Shown here: positions 9,108-17,417 of the stretch, in pieces | Layout of the letters: every line of letters begins with the position of its first letter | Position numbering within the stretch: the first letter of the stretch is position 1 | Origin: Priestia abyssalis | GTDB taxonomy: Bacteria > Bacillota > Bacilli > Bacillales > Bacillaceae_H | NCBI RefSeq assembly: GCF_002019595.1 | Contig: NZ_KV917369.1 | Coordinates: 2,628,417-2,692,416 of the forward strand | Length of the DNA: 64,000 bases | Reading direction: 5' to 3' | Notes under the pieces: model-generated | Told to the model about the DNA's origin: nothing | Seen by the model: the letters and a program-made list of their open reading frames with translations, nothing else | The model's database searches: none | Program-made: the position numbers and the translations under genes

Positions 9108-10490
9108 TTATAAATCCTCTACCTTTTGAGGAAGAATTTTTTCATCACTATCTTCCATTATCTCTTCATCAAAATGAAACTCCGGAAGGGGCTTTCGAAA
9201 AAATTTGGTCATGTAAAGAAGATATGCCAAGCCGCATGCGACCCAGGTGCCTCCAAGGATCAATGCCTCCATTTCTAAATATGACCATAACCACATAGTA
9301 AATGCTGCGCCTATGAGCGGTAACAATAGATACCGTATGCAGTCGTTAAAAGAGCGTTTCTGATTTCTTATAAAATAATGGGCGATGACAGATAGATTAA
9401 CGGATGTAAAAGCAATGAGCGCTCCAAAGTTGATAAACTTGATGACTTGTCCCAGCGTTAACAAAATACCTAGTAAAGAAATGATACCTATCACGATAAT
9501 GCCGTGTGACGGTGTTTTAAATTTGGGGTGAATATAACCAAATAGATTTTTAGGCAATACAGAATCCCGCCCCATTGCATATAACACACGTGATGCGCTT
9601 GTAATGGCAGCAACGCCTGAAGAAAAGTTACCAACAATTACTGCAGTAATAAATAATGATTTGAATAAGTTTCCTCCAACAAGTATCGCGATTTCCATGG
9701 CTGCGGAATCAGCGTGTTCGAACGAAAAACCAGGATGCACCAATTGTGCTAAGTAGGAAGAGCCAATGTACAAAACCCCTATAAACAACAGCATGATGAT
9801 AATAGCTCTTGGGATCGTTTTTTCGGGATCAATTGTTTCCTCTGACAAGGTAGTCAGTGAGTCAAAACCAAGGAAACTGAAACAAAGAATTGAAGCTCCT
9901 GCTAAGATGACTGACAAGGGAACATCTGAATTGAAAAATGGTTTACTTGAGAAAAAAGTGCCCGCCCCTACTCCTTCTAGTAAACTTTTCACGGTTAATA
10001 TCCAGAAAAAACAAACGAAAAGGATTTGAGCAATAACGAAAATTTTACTTGCGGATGCTGATATCGATACACCTAGTATGCTCGGTACCACGATGATCGC
10101 AGTCAAAAGGATAATCCACACATAGTGTGGAACCCCCGGAAACACTGCATGTAAAAAGACCGCAGACATCAAGCACGTCACCATAGGTGTTAAGATATAA
10201 TCAAGCATAATTGTCCAGCCGACAAGAAACCCCACTTCAGAATTAATAGATTTTTGAGTAAATGTATAAGCGGAACCTGAAATAGGGTATGCTTTTGCCA
10301 TCTTTCCATAGCTGAGCGCTGTAAACAGTATTGCTAGAAATGCAATCATGTATGCACCCGTAATGACACCATGTGAGGTTTCGGCAGCTATTCCATACGT
10401 ATTAAAAAATACCATGGGGTTATTCCATGCAATCCCTAAAAAAACAACCTGCGACAAAGTAAGTGTCCTAACCAGCTTCTTCCTTTCCAT
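9108..10490 (-). CDS. APC-family amine permease, PuuP-like
   Basis: A 460-aa integral membrane protein with about 12 hydrophobic segments. It is collinear with the E. coli putrescine importer PuuP, with recognisable shared stretches such as ISGSAYTFTQKSIN (PuuP EAGSAYTYAQKSIN), CFSFLGFDSLTTLSEET, SRVLYAMGRD and INFGALIAFTSVNLSV. It probably imports putrescine, agmatine or a related amine by H+ symport. First gene of the minus-strand operon; its promoter has the MerR-type spacer described below. Confidence 0.88.
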   Translation of the reverse strand: MERKKLVRTLTLSQVVFLGIAWNNPMVFFNTYGIAAETSHGVITGAYMIAFLAILFTALSYGKMAKAYPISGSAYTFTQKSINSEVGFLVGWTIMLDYILTPMVTCLMSAVFLHAVFPGVPHYVWIILLTAIIVVPSILGVSISASASKIFVIAQILFVCFFWILTVKSLLEGVGAGTFFSSKPFFNSDVPLSVILAGASILCFSFLGFDSLTTLSEETIDPEKTIPRAIIIMLLFIGVLYIGSSYLAQLVHPGFSFEHADSAAMEIAILVGGNLFKSLFITAVIVGNFSSGVAAITSASRVLYAMGRDSVLPKNLFGYIHPKFKTPSHGIIVIGIISLLGILLTLGQVIKFINFGALIAFTSVNLSVIAHYFIRNQKRSFNDCIRYLLLPLIGAAFTMWLWSYLEMEALILGGTWVACGLAYLLYMTKFFRKPLPEFHFDEEIMEDSDEKILPQKVEDL

Positions 10491-10549
10491 AATCAGCTCC
10501 CTCCCATTTATAAAGAGTACTCAGATGATTTTGAATATTATGTATTTTC

Positions 10550-10580
10550 ATTGTAAAGGTTGTTGTTACACAAAGGTCAA
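10550..10580 (-). promoter_or_regulatory. Promoter of the amine operon with a 19-bp spacer (MerR-type)
   Basis: Read on the minus strand: TTGACC (10575-10580), 19 bp, TACAAT (10550-10555). Sigma-A promoters normally have 17 bp; 19-20 bp is the hallmark of MerR-controlled promoters, and a MerR gene is divergent here. Direct repeats AAAGGT at 10555-10560 and 10572-10577 lie in the region. Confidence 0.75.
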
Positions 10581-10615
10581 TAGCTGTATTATAATTTTTT
10601 AAGGGGGTGGTTAAA

Positions 10616-11446
10616 TTGAAAGAAAAACTAACCATTGGTGAGATGGCCAAATTACGAGGGATGACTGCGGAGACCTTGCGCCACTATGACCGAATTGACT
10701 TATTCAAGCCGCAATATATCGATCCGCACTCGGGGTATCGCTACTATTCTATTTTCCAGTACGAGGTTTTAGGGACCATTAAAGAGCTGCGGCAACTTGG
10801 AATGAGTACAGACGAAATAAAGGATTATTTCAATGAACGTAATTTTAGTAAGTCTTTGGATATTCTTAAAGCCAAGCACGCAGATCTTGTTTCGAAGCTG
10901 AACGAATTAACTGACTTGGAGGAAAATATTCGGGAAAAGATTGTATACTTGGATCACGTGGCAAAAGAAAAGGAACTTCAAGCGGTTATGTTCCGCGAAA
11001 TAGGACGCAGAAAGTTAATTACATTGAATGAAAAAATCAATAATAACTTGGAACTTTGTTATGGTGTTATAAGGCTGGAAAATATGCTTACTGAGAAAAC
11101 ACCGATTCTGGCCAGTAACAGACTAGGCATTCTCATTCAGGAAGCTGATCTTAAATCTAAGCGTTTTGAAGAACCATCCGTTATTTTTGTTGTGGCAAAA
11201 AGTAAAGAAAAAATACCAAAACAGTACCAAAAGATCGTTCCGGCGGGGTTATTTGCGTGTATCCGCTATAACGGAGAATTATTATGGAATCGAAGTGAAA
11301 GCTTAAGTAAAATATTTGATTATCTTGATGAAGCTGGTTATCAAATTACCGGCGATGCGCTGCAAATTATGCACGTTGATATTACGATCACAGATAAACC
11401 AAACGAAATTACATTTGAAATTCAAGTTCCCGTTCAAAAGATCTGA
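10616..11446 (+). CDS. MerR-family regulator with GyrI-like effector domain (BmrR/BltR type)
   Basis: The N-terminal MerR winged helix-turn-helix (LTIGEMAKLRGMTAETLRHY, with the YRYYS wing) is followed by a dimerisation coiled coil (about 80-120) and a C-terminal GyrI-like ligand domain. The TTG at 10616 is preferred: AAGGGGGTG precedes it by about 7 bases, whereas the GTG at 10607 lies inside that site. It probably twists the 19-bp-spacer promoter of the divergent amine operon; B. subtilis BltR, a relative, controls a polyamine acetyltransferase operon, which fits an amine ligand. Confidence 0.9.
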   Translation: MKEKLTIGEMAKLRGMTAETLRHYDRIDLFKPQYIDPHSGYRYYSIFQYEVLGTIKELRQLGMSTDEIKDYFNERNFSKSLDILKAKHADLVSKLNELTDLEENIREKIVYLDHVAKEKELQAVMFREIGRRKLITLNEKINNNLELCYGVIRLENMLTEKTPILASNRLGILIQEADLKSKRFEEPSVIFVVAKSKEKIPKQYQKIVPAGLFACIRYNGELLWNRSESLSKIFDYLDEAGYQITGDALQIMHVDITITDKPNEITFEIQVPVQKI

Positions 11447-11452
11447 TCTGTT

Positions 11453-11470
11453 GGTTCTGGTGCAAAAAAT
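11453..11470. repeat. Solo terminal repeat resembling an IS6/IS240-type end
   Basis: GGTTCTGGTGCAAAAAAT matches the ends of the 122-bp element at 43104-43225 and is typical of IS6-family termini. No second end or transposase was found nearby. The rest of 11471-11746 shows no gene. Confidence 0.4.
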
Positions 11471-11746
11471 TCAAGATAATTGTAATTAATCTCTAAATCT
11501 TGTACATACTGATACTATTAATTTAAAAAGGTGTGTAAGCGGTATAGAAAAACGAAATTTGTTCAAATGAAAGCATAATTGATCGCCCTAACATTATTTT
11601 GTTAACAGTAAGATAGGATCCACGATTTCTCGTTTGAAGTGAAAACGTTGCCTCACCTACATAACACAGATATGATACGCTAAGAACGAAGAAAAAGAAG
11701 TTCTATGTGTTAGCGCTCACTTTTAACAGCCGTCACAAAAAGCGAC

Positions 11747-11781
11747 AAAAAAGCACACTGAAATAATCAATGTGCTTTTTT
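11747..11781 (+). terminator. Intrinsic terminator
   Basis: AAAAAAGCACA (11747-11757) pairs with TGTGCTTTTTT (11771-11781), a perfect 11-bp A/U-flanked stem. Confidence 0.7.
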
Positions 11782-11812
11782 GTTGGTCATATACATGTAA
11801 CCATATATCTAA

Positions 11813-11860
11813 ATAGGCCTAAATGGAATCGAACCATTGACCTTTTAGCTGAAATTAAAG
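11813..11860 (-). pseudogene. 3'-half tRNA-like fragment
   Basis: On the minus strand, AATGG-TTCGATT-CCATT forms a perfect T-arm with a canonical seven-base T loop, preceded by AAGGTC, typical of a variable loop. No 5' half, D-arm or matching acceptor strand is visible, so this is a remnant, not a functional tRNA. Confidence 0.45.
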
Positions 11861-11952
11861 CTTCTCGTTGTTTCATGTTCATACAAGTTTCAAATTTTTA
11901 CAATTTAAAAACACAGAAAATTTAGTATAATGGAATAAAAGTGAGGGATATG

Positions 11953-12129
11953 ATGGACAAGGTTATTGAGTTTCGGAAGTTTCATAGAAAAAAAAGGTTC
12001 CGGAATGTTCTTCGTCTAGTCGCCGTGATATGTATGACGATTGGGGTTGGGATATTTGCCTACGCCGTAATCAATACGGAGATGAACCGTCCTTTGGATA
12101 TACCTCCATATATTGAAGCAAAACTATAA
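11953..12129 (+). CDS. Small single-pass membrane protein
   Basis: About 58 aa. A basic amphipathic N-terminus (EFRKFHRKKRFRN) is followed by one hydrophobic helix (LRLVAVICMTIGVGIFAYAV) and a short polar tail. The ATG at 11953 is preferred because GAGGGA lies 4-5 bases upstream; the upstream GTG at 11941 overlaps that site. A TATAAT box lies just upstream and a hairpin terminator follows immediately. Function unknown. Confidence 0.6.
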   Translation: MDKVIEFRKFHRKKRFRNVLRLVAVICMTIGVGIFAYAVINTEMNRPLDIPPYIEAKL

Positions 12130-12130
12130 C

Positions 12131-12166
12131 GAAGAGGCAGCATTCCTAAAGGATGCTGCTTCTTTC
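12131..12166 (+). terminator. Intrinsic terminator
   Basis: GAAGAGGCAGCAT and ATGCTGCTTCTTTC form a strong stem with U-rich 3' side directly after the small membrane protein. Nothing else is seen in 12167-12477. Confidence 0.7.
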
Positions 12167-12477
12167 ATTAGGATGAACAGATGAAAGTCGTCTCACAGTG
12201 GATTTTTCTTAAATGAATAAATAATCATGAAAAGTAATTGTAGCATCGATGGAATGTTAATTTTTTGTAATGTTTAGATACTTTTTATAGAAGGGACTTT
12301 CACTTTGTTTTATATTATTCATAATCACTTTTATTGCTGTTGCACCATTATATTGGATTTGACAGGGAAATCGATTGGTGATCATTGAACTATTCCAGTT
12401 CAAAAACAGTTTTAAGACGATAGCAAGTCATTTTATTTTATCCTACTGGAAATCTCAAAAAAGAAAGGAAAAATTGA

Positions 12478-12918
12478 ATGAAAGAAAACAAAATGATGAA
12501 TTTTGTATTTCAAGCTGTAGAGTGGGCAGTCGTTTTATTGCTTTTAATCACCATTATTTTTACGTTCAAAGAGTTGGTCTTTCTTTTGATTCATGAAATC
12601 CAAAACAATGATTTGTTGGAGCATTATAAATTAATTATTTCAGAAATTTTATTATTAGCTGTTGGAGTAGAAATTGTTATTTTAATTGTCAAAAAAGATA
12701 TTTATTTTGTAATAGATATTCTTATCTTGGCAACAGCACGAAAATTGATTACATATAATCAAAGTTTTGAAATTTTAATATGCGTCGCGTGTATTTTCTT
12801 ATTGTTAACTGCAAAAATTTTGAAAAGTAAATTCATGGGACAAGAAGTGAAACAAGAGAGTCTTGTTTTTAATGAAGATTTTGATACAAAAAAGGTAAGA
12901 AACCTAGATACCTTATAA
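12478..12918 (+). CDS. PsiE-like phosphate-starvation-inducible membrane protein
   Basis: A 146-aa protein with four predicted membrane helices and the PsiE-family stretch around DILILATARKLITYN near residues 80-95. The PsiE name derives from E. coli phosphate starvation induction; its biochemical role is unknown. The ATG follows AAAGGA by 9 bases. The gene is monocistronic, and converges on the truncated DeoR region. Confidence 0.75.
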   Translation: MKENKMMNFVFQAVEWAVVLLLLITIIFTFKELVFLLIHEIQNNDLLEHYKLIISEILLLAVGVEIVILIVKKDIYFVIDILILATARKLITYNQSFEILICVACIFLLLTAKILKSKFMGQEVKQESLVFNEDFDTKKVRNLDTL

Positions 12919-13176
12919 AAAAGGACAAAAACAATAAGGTTTATGAAGTGAATTGAAAATATTTTTATCCAAAAATAGACGAGAACACCCCTGCAACTCT
13001 TTTATTTTCGGAGCTTGATATTGAATGATTCCTTGTGACAACAGAATCGTTCCCTCTAGAATCGGGTTTCCTTCAACATCCCGTGAAGACATTCTCAAGT
13101 GATCGGAAACCCGTATCCAATCCATACCATACTTATCAAACGCATTGTCGAGCAAAATCTCAATAGTCCCCTTCAT
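12913..13176 (-). CDS. Uncharacterised short ORF after the DeoR remnant, possibly truncated
   Basis: An 87-aa reading frame starting (MKGTIEILLDNAFDKY) inside the end of the DeoR-type gene, so it would be translationally coupled to it. The first 60 residues look globular and conserved-like (DHLRMSSRDVEGNPI); the last 15-20 (SLHKPYCFCPFL) look like out-of-frame sequence. It may be the 5' piece of the operon gene once controlled by the DeoR regulator. Family not recognised. Confidence 0.4.
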   Translation of the reverse strand: MKGTIEILLDNAFDKYGMDWIRVSDHLRMSSRDVEGNPILEGTILLSQGIIQYQAPKIKELQGCSRLFLDKNIFNSLHKPYCFCPFL

Positions 13177-13852
13177 GATCAGGAACCACAATCACTTCGA
13201 TCATATGTTTATTTAGCATTTCCTGCATGTTTTTCGATAATTCTTTGTCTGTAATCACTATATCAACGGCATCTAAGTCACACATTTTTTGAAAAAATGT
13301 TTTATTAAATTTCGTTGAATCTGCAAGCACAATAACCTGGTCAGAACGCTTAATCATTTCGTTAACGAGGAGGCCCTCCTCCTCAACGGAAGTAGACAGT
13401 CCTTCAGAAGAGATGCCGCAAGTACTAATGATGCATTTATTCACCTTATAATCTTGGATATCCCTGATGGCCCTTGACCCATAAATAGCTTGGTGTCTAT
13501 GGCTTAACGTTCCACCTAACAAATTAATTTTTATATCTTCCCTTTGGCTCAATACACTGGCAATGTTAATCGAATTAGTCACCACAGTATGGTTCCGGCT
13601 CGTTAAATACTTGGCTAGAAATTGAACGGTTGTGGAGGCATCCAAGATAAGGCGATCCCCGTTGTTAACCAAAGAAGCTGCAAATTTTCCAATCTTACTT
13701 TTAGCTTCCAGTGCCATGTTCATACGCTCACCATAATTATAAACTTCATTGGAAAGCAGAACCGTTTTCGCTCCATCGCGTATTCGAATGATTTTTCCCT
13801 TCTCTTCTAGTTTTATTAAGTCTCTTCTGGCTGTACTTTTGGATCTAATTAC
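13160..13852 (-). pseudogene. DeoR-family transcriptional regulator, truncated in the N-terminal HTH
   Basis: The sugar-phosphate-sensing DeoRC domain is intact (GDRLILDASTT, VVTNSINIA, LLGGTLSHRHQAIYG, CGISSEGLS, ADSTKF). Upstream in the same frame the recognition helix is readable (SKSTARRDLIKLEEKGKI), but before it the frame meets a TGA at 13853-13855 and the first 30 or so residues of the HTH are missing. A downstream ATG at 13723 would make only the sensor domain. The break lies at the edge of the ABC/TetR promoter region, suggesting insertion of that cassette. Confidence 0.75.
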
Positions 13853-13856
13853 TCAC

Positions 13857-13885
13857 TTTACAAGGTGAATGAGAGGGTTTATGAT
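13857..13885 (+). promoter_or_regulatory. Sigma-A promoter of the ABC exporter operon
   Basis: TTTACA at 13857-13862, 17 bp, TATGAT at 13880-13885. The -10 box runs into the palindromic operator. Confidence 0.75.
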
Positions 13886-13914
13886 TAAAGTGAGTAATCA
13901 CTCACTTTAATCAT
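13881..13914. promoter_or_regulatory. 34-bp perfect palindromic operator (probable TetR site)
   Basis: Arms of 15 bp, ATGATTAAAGTGAGT and ACTCACTTTAATCAT, flank a 4-bp centre AATC. It covers the -10 box and start site and ends 15 bases before the ATP-binding gene. A related half-site (ACTCACTTTA) lies at 13851-13860. A TetR gene is the third gene of the same locus. Confidence 0.75.
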
Positions 13915-13928
13915 AAGAGGTGAAAAGA

Positions 13929-14657
13929 ATGAAACAGTCTAAAGAAATTGTTTCCATTCAGCATATCTCAAAAGCATTTGGGAAACAGCAAGTCTTAAAA
14001 GATATTAGTCTAGATATCCATGAGGGCGAAATCTTCGGACTTCTTGGACCTTCAGGTGCGGGTAAAACGACATTAGTAAAACAGCTGGTTGGATTGGATT
14101 TGCCAACATCAGGAGAAAACTTTCTTTTTCAAGAAAAAATGCCATCCTTACAGTTAATGGAACGAGTTGGATATATGGCTCAGTCTGATGCACTATACGG
14201 GGAATTATCCGCAAAAGAAAATCTTCAGTTCTTTGCGGCCCTTTACGGTTTAAAAGGAAAAAAACAGCAACAGAGAATGAATGACGTGATGGAGGTTGTT
14301 CAGCTTACTAATCACATGAATAAGCTTGTCTCTAACTACTCTGGCGGAATGAAAAGAAGACTTTCATTAGCTATATCCCTTTTGCATGAGCCAGACATTC
14401 TTATTCTTGATGAGCCAACCGTTGGGATTGATCCCGTTTTGAGAAAAAGCATTTGGGAAGCATTCTATGACCTAAAGAAAAAAGGCACGACGATTATTGT
14501 TACCACCCATGTCATGGACGAAGCTGAAAAATGCGATCGATTAGGATTAATGCGAGACGGCCGACTTATTGCAATCGGGGCTCCTAAAGAACTAAAAGAT
14601 AAAACAAATACATCGACAATTGAAGATGCATTTCTTATCTATGGAGGTGCTGAATGA
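13929..14657 (+). CDS. ABC exporter ATP-binding protein
   Basis: A 242-aa ATPase with Walker A GPSGAGKT, Q-loop around YMAQSD, signature YSGGMKRRLSLA and Walker B ILILDEPTVGID. The ATG at 13929 is chosen because AGAGGTG precedes it by 6 bases; the GTG at 13920 lies within that site. Overlaps the permease gene by 4 bp. It powers an ABC-2-type exporter, likely for a drug or lipid-active compound; substrate unknown. Confidence 0.93.
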   Translation: MKQSKEIVSIQHISKAFGKQQVLKDISLDIHEGEIFGLLGPSGAGKTTLVKQLVGLDLPTSGENFLFQEKMPSLQLMERVGYMAQSDALYGELSAKENLQFFAALYGLKGKKQQQRMNDVMEVVQLTNHMNKLVSNYSGGMKRRLSLAISLLHEPDILILDEPTVGIDPVLRKSIWEAFYDLKKKGTTIIVTTHVMDEAEKCDRLGLMRDGRLIAIGAPKELKDKTNTSTIEDAFLIYGGAE

Positions 14658-15685
14658 TGCGAATTAAAGCTCTAATCATTCGTATACTGCGGCAAATCGT
14701 TCGTGATAAAAGAACGATGGGATTGCTAATATTTGCTCCAATTCTCGTCTTAACGATGCTTCACCTAGTTTTTAATGGCGATGATTATAACCCAAAGGTA
14801 GGTCTAGTCAATGTTCCTGAAACTATACTTGATAAAATGGATCTAGACGATGCAACGGTCACTGAATATGACAAAGAAAAGGATGCGAAAGATGACCTAT
14901 CAAACCAAGAGATTGATGGATATGTACGATTTGCAGGCAACGTTCCTTCCATCGTTCTCGAAGGAAGTGATCCAAGTGTTAATGGAGCTACAGTTAAATG
15001 GATACAAACGGCTCTAAAGCCCCTGCAAGGAAATGAAGCTGCTTTTGAACTTGAAGCTGATTATTTACACGGTTCCAATGAAATGGGACAGTTTGATTAT
15101 TTTGGTCCAGTCCTTCTCGGATTTTTTGTTTTCTTCTTTGTGTTTCTTATTGCTGGAGTATCGTTTTTAAGAGAACGCACAACAGGCACTCTGGAACGAC
15201 TTCTTTCAAGTCCGTTGCGGAAGTGGGAAATCGTGATTGGATATGTACTTGGCTTTGGAATTTTTACGATGGTTCAGGCCTCAATTATTGCGGCCTATGC
15301 CATCTATGTGCTAGGGATGTTGATGGAAGGAGCATTTGGATATGTGCTTTTTATTACCTTACTCCTTTCTCTGACAGCTCTTACTCTTGGAATTTCACTT
15401 TCAGCTTTTGCAAATAATGAGCTGCAAATGATTCAATTTATACCGATTATCGTTGTACCGCAAATTTTCTTTTCAGGCTTGTTTAACTTGGACACGATTT
15501 CTGACTGGCTTAGCTGGATCGGACCTTTTACACCACTGTACTATGCCGCAGATGCCTTAAGGGATGTTATGGTTAGAGGCTATGGCTGGGATGAGATTCA
15601 AATCGATCTTCTTGCATTAGCAGGCTTCTCCATTTTATTTATGATGTTAAACATCCTGGCGCTTAGAAAGTACCGAAAAATATGA
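14654..15685 (+). CDS. ABC-2-type exporter permease
   Basis: A 343-aa protein with one N-terminal membrane helix, a soluble extracytoplasmic domain (about 45-145) and five C-terminal helices. The ABC-2 signature region LLSSPLRKWEIVIGYVLG is present near 185. Coupled by ATGA to the ATPase gene. Together they form a dimeric efflux pump. Confidence 0.9.
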   Translation: MMRIKALIIRILRQIVRDKRTMGLLIFAPILVLTMLHLVFNGDDYNPKVGLVNVPETILDKMDLDDATVTEYDKEKDAKDDLSNQEIDGYVRFAGNVPSIVLEGSDPSVNGATVKWIQTALKPLQGNEAAFELEADYLHGSNEMGQFDYFGPVLLGFFVFFFVFLIAGVSFLRERTTGTLERLLSSPLRKWEIVIGYVLGFGIFTMVQASIIAAYAIYVLGMLMEGAFGYVLFITLLLSLTALTLGISLSAFANNELQMIQFIPIIVVPQIFFSGLFNLDTISDWLSWIGPFTPLYYAADALRDVMVRGYGWDEIQIDLLALAGFSILFMMLNILALRKYRKI

Positions 15686-15774
15686 AATATGTGAGGTTAA
15701 ATAAGTGTTAAATTTCACCTTCTGGTAAAAATCCTTTAATATATACTTATCGACAAGGTACAAAGGAGCACAAT

Positions 15775-16425
15775 ATGTCTGAACAAGATAAAATGATCGA
15801 TGAATGGTTTAACCATGAAGAAGGACTAACAGAAAAGCAGAAAAAAATCATAGCTGCCGCGATTGAGTCATTTGCAGAGAAAGGCTATGCTGCAACCTCA
15901 ACAAGTGAAATTGCCAAAAAAGCTGGCGTAGCAGAAGGAACGATTTTTAGGCATTATAAAACGAAGAAGGAATTGCTTTTATCCATTGTTGCCCCAATGA
16001 TGGCAAAACTAATTGCCCCCTTTGTGATAAAAGATTTTAATAAAGTGCTGAATCAAGATTATGAACGCTTTGAAGATTTCGTAAGAGCGATGATTGAGAA
16101 TCGCACAAAATTTCTCATTAACAACATGCAGCTTTTTCGAATCTTAATTCAAGAAATTCCTTTTCAGCCGGAATTGAAAGAACAATTTAAAGAGCATATT
16201 GCTACAAAAATATTTGAACGGTTTCAAAAAATCATTGAACATTACCAAGCCATGGGGCAAATCATTGACATGCCGCCTTATAGCGTGATCCGGATGACAG
16301 CATCAACGATTTTTGGCTATGTAATCGCGCGATATTTGCTAGTGCCTGAAGCTGAATGGGACGATGAGGCAGAAATTGAAAGGACCGTACATTTTTTAAT
16401 GCATGGGTTATCGCCGAATCTGTGA
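15775..16425 (+). CDS. TetR/AcrR-family repressor
   Basis: A 216-aa protein with the TetR HTH near residues 22-65 (YAATSTSEIAKKAGVAEGTI followed by FRHYKTKKELL) and a helical ligand domain. RBS AAAGGAG is 6 bases before the ATG. It resembles B. subtilis YhgD. It probably represses the ABC genes through the palindrome at 13881-13914. Confidence 0.9.
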   Translation: MSEQDKMIDEWFNHEEGLTEKQKKIIAAAIESFAEKGYAATSTSEIAKKAGVAEGTIFRHYKTKKELLLSIVAPMMAKLIAPFVIKDFNKVLNQDYERFEDFVRAMIENRTKFLINNMQLFRILIQEIPFQPELKEQFKEHIATKIFERFQKIIEHYQAMGQIIDMPPYSVIRMTASTIFGYVIARYLLVPEAEWDDEAEIERTVHFLMHGLSPNL

Positions 16426-16448
16426 ATTGACAATAAGGTTGTTTCTAA

Positions 16449-16500
16449 TTTTCCTCCCAAAAACCTCAATCGCATAGATTCAGGTTTTGGGACGGAAAAC
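16449..16500. terminator. Hairpin between convergent genes
   Basis: CCCAAAAACCT (16457-16467) and AGGTTTTGGG (16482-16491), extended by TTTCC/GGAAA, form a strong imperfect stem between the TetR gene and the convergent gene. No long U tract, so termination is only probable. Confidence 0.5.
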
Positions 16501-16555
16501 TTAACTGCTCACCTACTGCTTCCTAAAAAATATTATCTTTAGATGACCTACTTTA

Positions 16556-16831
16556 TTAGCGGATTTCTCCTTCTCTTCTGCGGCGGAGACCCAACAGCCC
16601 TACTAATCCCAATAAACCAATCCATTCCCAATTGGTATCGTTATCGGCATTGATGTCTGTTGTTGTAGCGACATTTCGAGGTGTAACCCTAGTATTGTCA
16701 TAAGTTCTAGTAGCATCATGGTCATACGCTCTGTTCGTATTATTGTAATTATCTTCAGCATGGACAGGCATACCGAGAGCCATTGCAGCCAAAGCGAAAG
16801 CACACAAAATAGAGGATAATGTTTTCTTCAT
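16556..16831 (-). CDS. WGxxGxxG-CTERM-type secreted/membrane protein
   Basis: A 91-aa protein with a Sec signal peptide (MKKTLSSILCAFALAAMALG, cleavage near HAED), an Asn/Asp/Thr/Tyr-rich middle and a C-terminal tag WEWIGLLGLVGLLGLRRRRE: a short motif, a hydrophobic helix and an Arg cluster. This is the WGxxGxxG-CTERM sorting-signal design of many Bacillus proteins. RBS AAGGAGG is well placed. No dedicated processing enzyme is visible nearby. Confidence 0.8.
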   Translation of the reverse strand: MKKTLSSILCAFALAAMALGMPVHAEDNYNNTNRAYDHDATRTYDNTRVTPRNVATTTDINADNDTNWEWIGLLGLVGLLGLRRRREGEIR

Positions 16832-16872
16832 GATTTTCCCTCCTTTCTTAACAAGTAATGTCTCCAGCTTTC

Positions 16873-17088
16873 TTAAGCTCTATTCATGAAGCCGCACATA
16901 AAGCCACTTGGGTACTTACCCTTGTTAGCGAACCATTTTTGCAGCAGGTTGTAGCGTTCTTTATCTGTCAGCAATACTTGCTCAAGTGAAGAAGGTATTT
17001 CTTCTTATAACAGTTCGATTATTAATGCGGCTTTGTTTAATTTGTAAATGCTGCCGTATGCAGATACAATTAATCCCTTTATTCTACT
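16873..17088 (-). pseudogene. Decayed coding remnant, family unknown
   Basis: On the minus strand a protein-like frame (GLIVSAYGSIYKLNKAAL, then after a TAA, EEIPSSLEQVLLTDKERYNL and KWFANKGKYPSGFMCGF) runs about 70 codons with one internal TAA near 17007 and no start. Probably the 3' end of a lost gene. The rest of 17089-17417 contains nothing recognised. Confidence 0.35.
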
Positions 17089-17417
17089 AAGCTAATACTT
17101 GAATTCCCCTCCTCAAACGACTATACTAACAAAGCAGGCTATGACATTCCTTCCTTCTGAACTCATAGTTTTAGGCGAAAATGAGGGATGCCGCTTTCCT
17201 GTAAACAAAACATAATTAGGCTATGAAACCTCTTCCTTCTTTCTCTATTTGATTGATTCATGATTTAGAGGTTTCGCTTTCCTAATTAATAGGTTTATAA
17301 GATTTCATACTTCTACATAAATCAGGTGATGATAAATTTTTTCTTTTTAATCATAATCCTGATTTTTTTTCATGGACATAAATCATTCATTTCCTATTGA
17401 AAGGAGGAAGTCAGGCA

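Noticed and set aside
11653-11730. Possible cre boxes TGAAAACGTTGCCT and AGTGAGCGCTAACA (reverse)
   Set aside because: Each misses two defined consensus positions and neither has a suitably placed gene.
12375-12596. 73-codon plus-strand ORF before the PsiE-like gene
   Set aside because: It overlaps the PsiE-like gene in another frame, has a composition unlike a real protein and no ribosome site.
16902-16916. 15-base identity (GCCACTTGGGTACTT) with tRNA-Ser(GCT), suggesting an attachment site
   Set aside because: A few 15-base matches are expected by chance in 64 kb, the match lies in a decayed coding frame, and no integrase is nearby.
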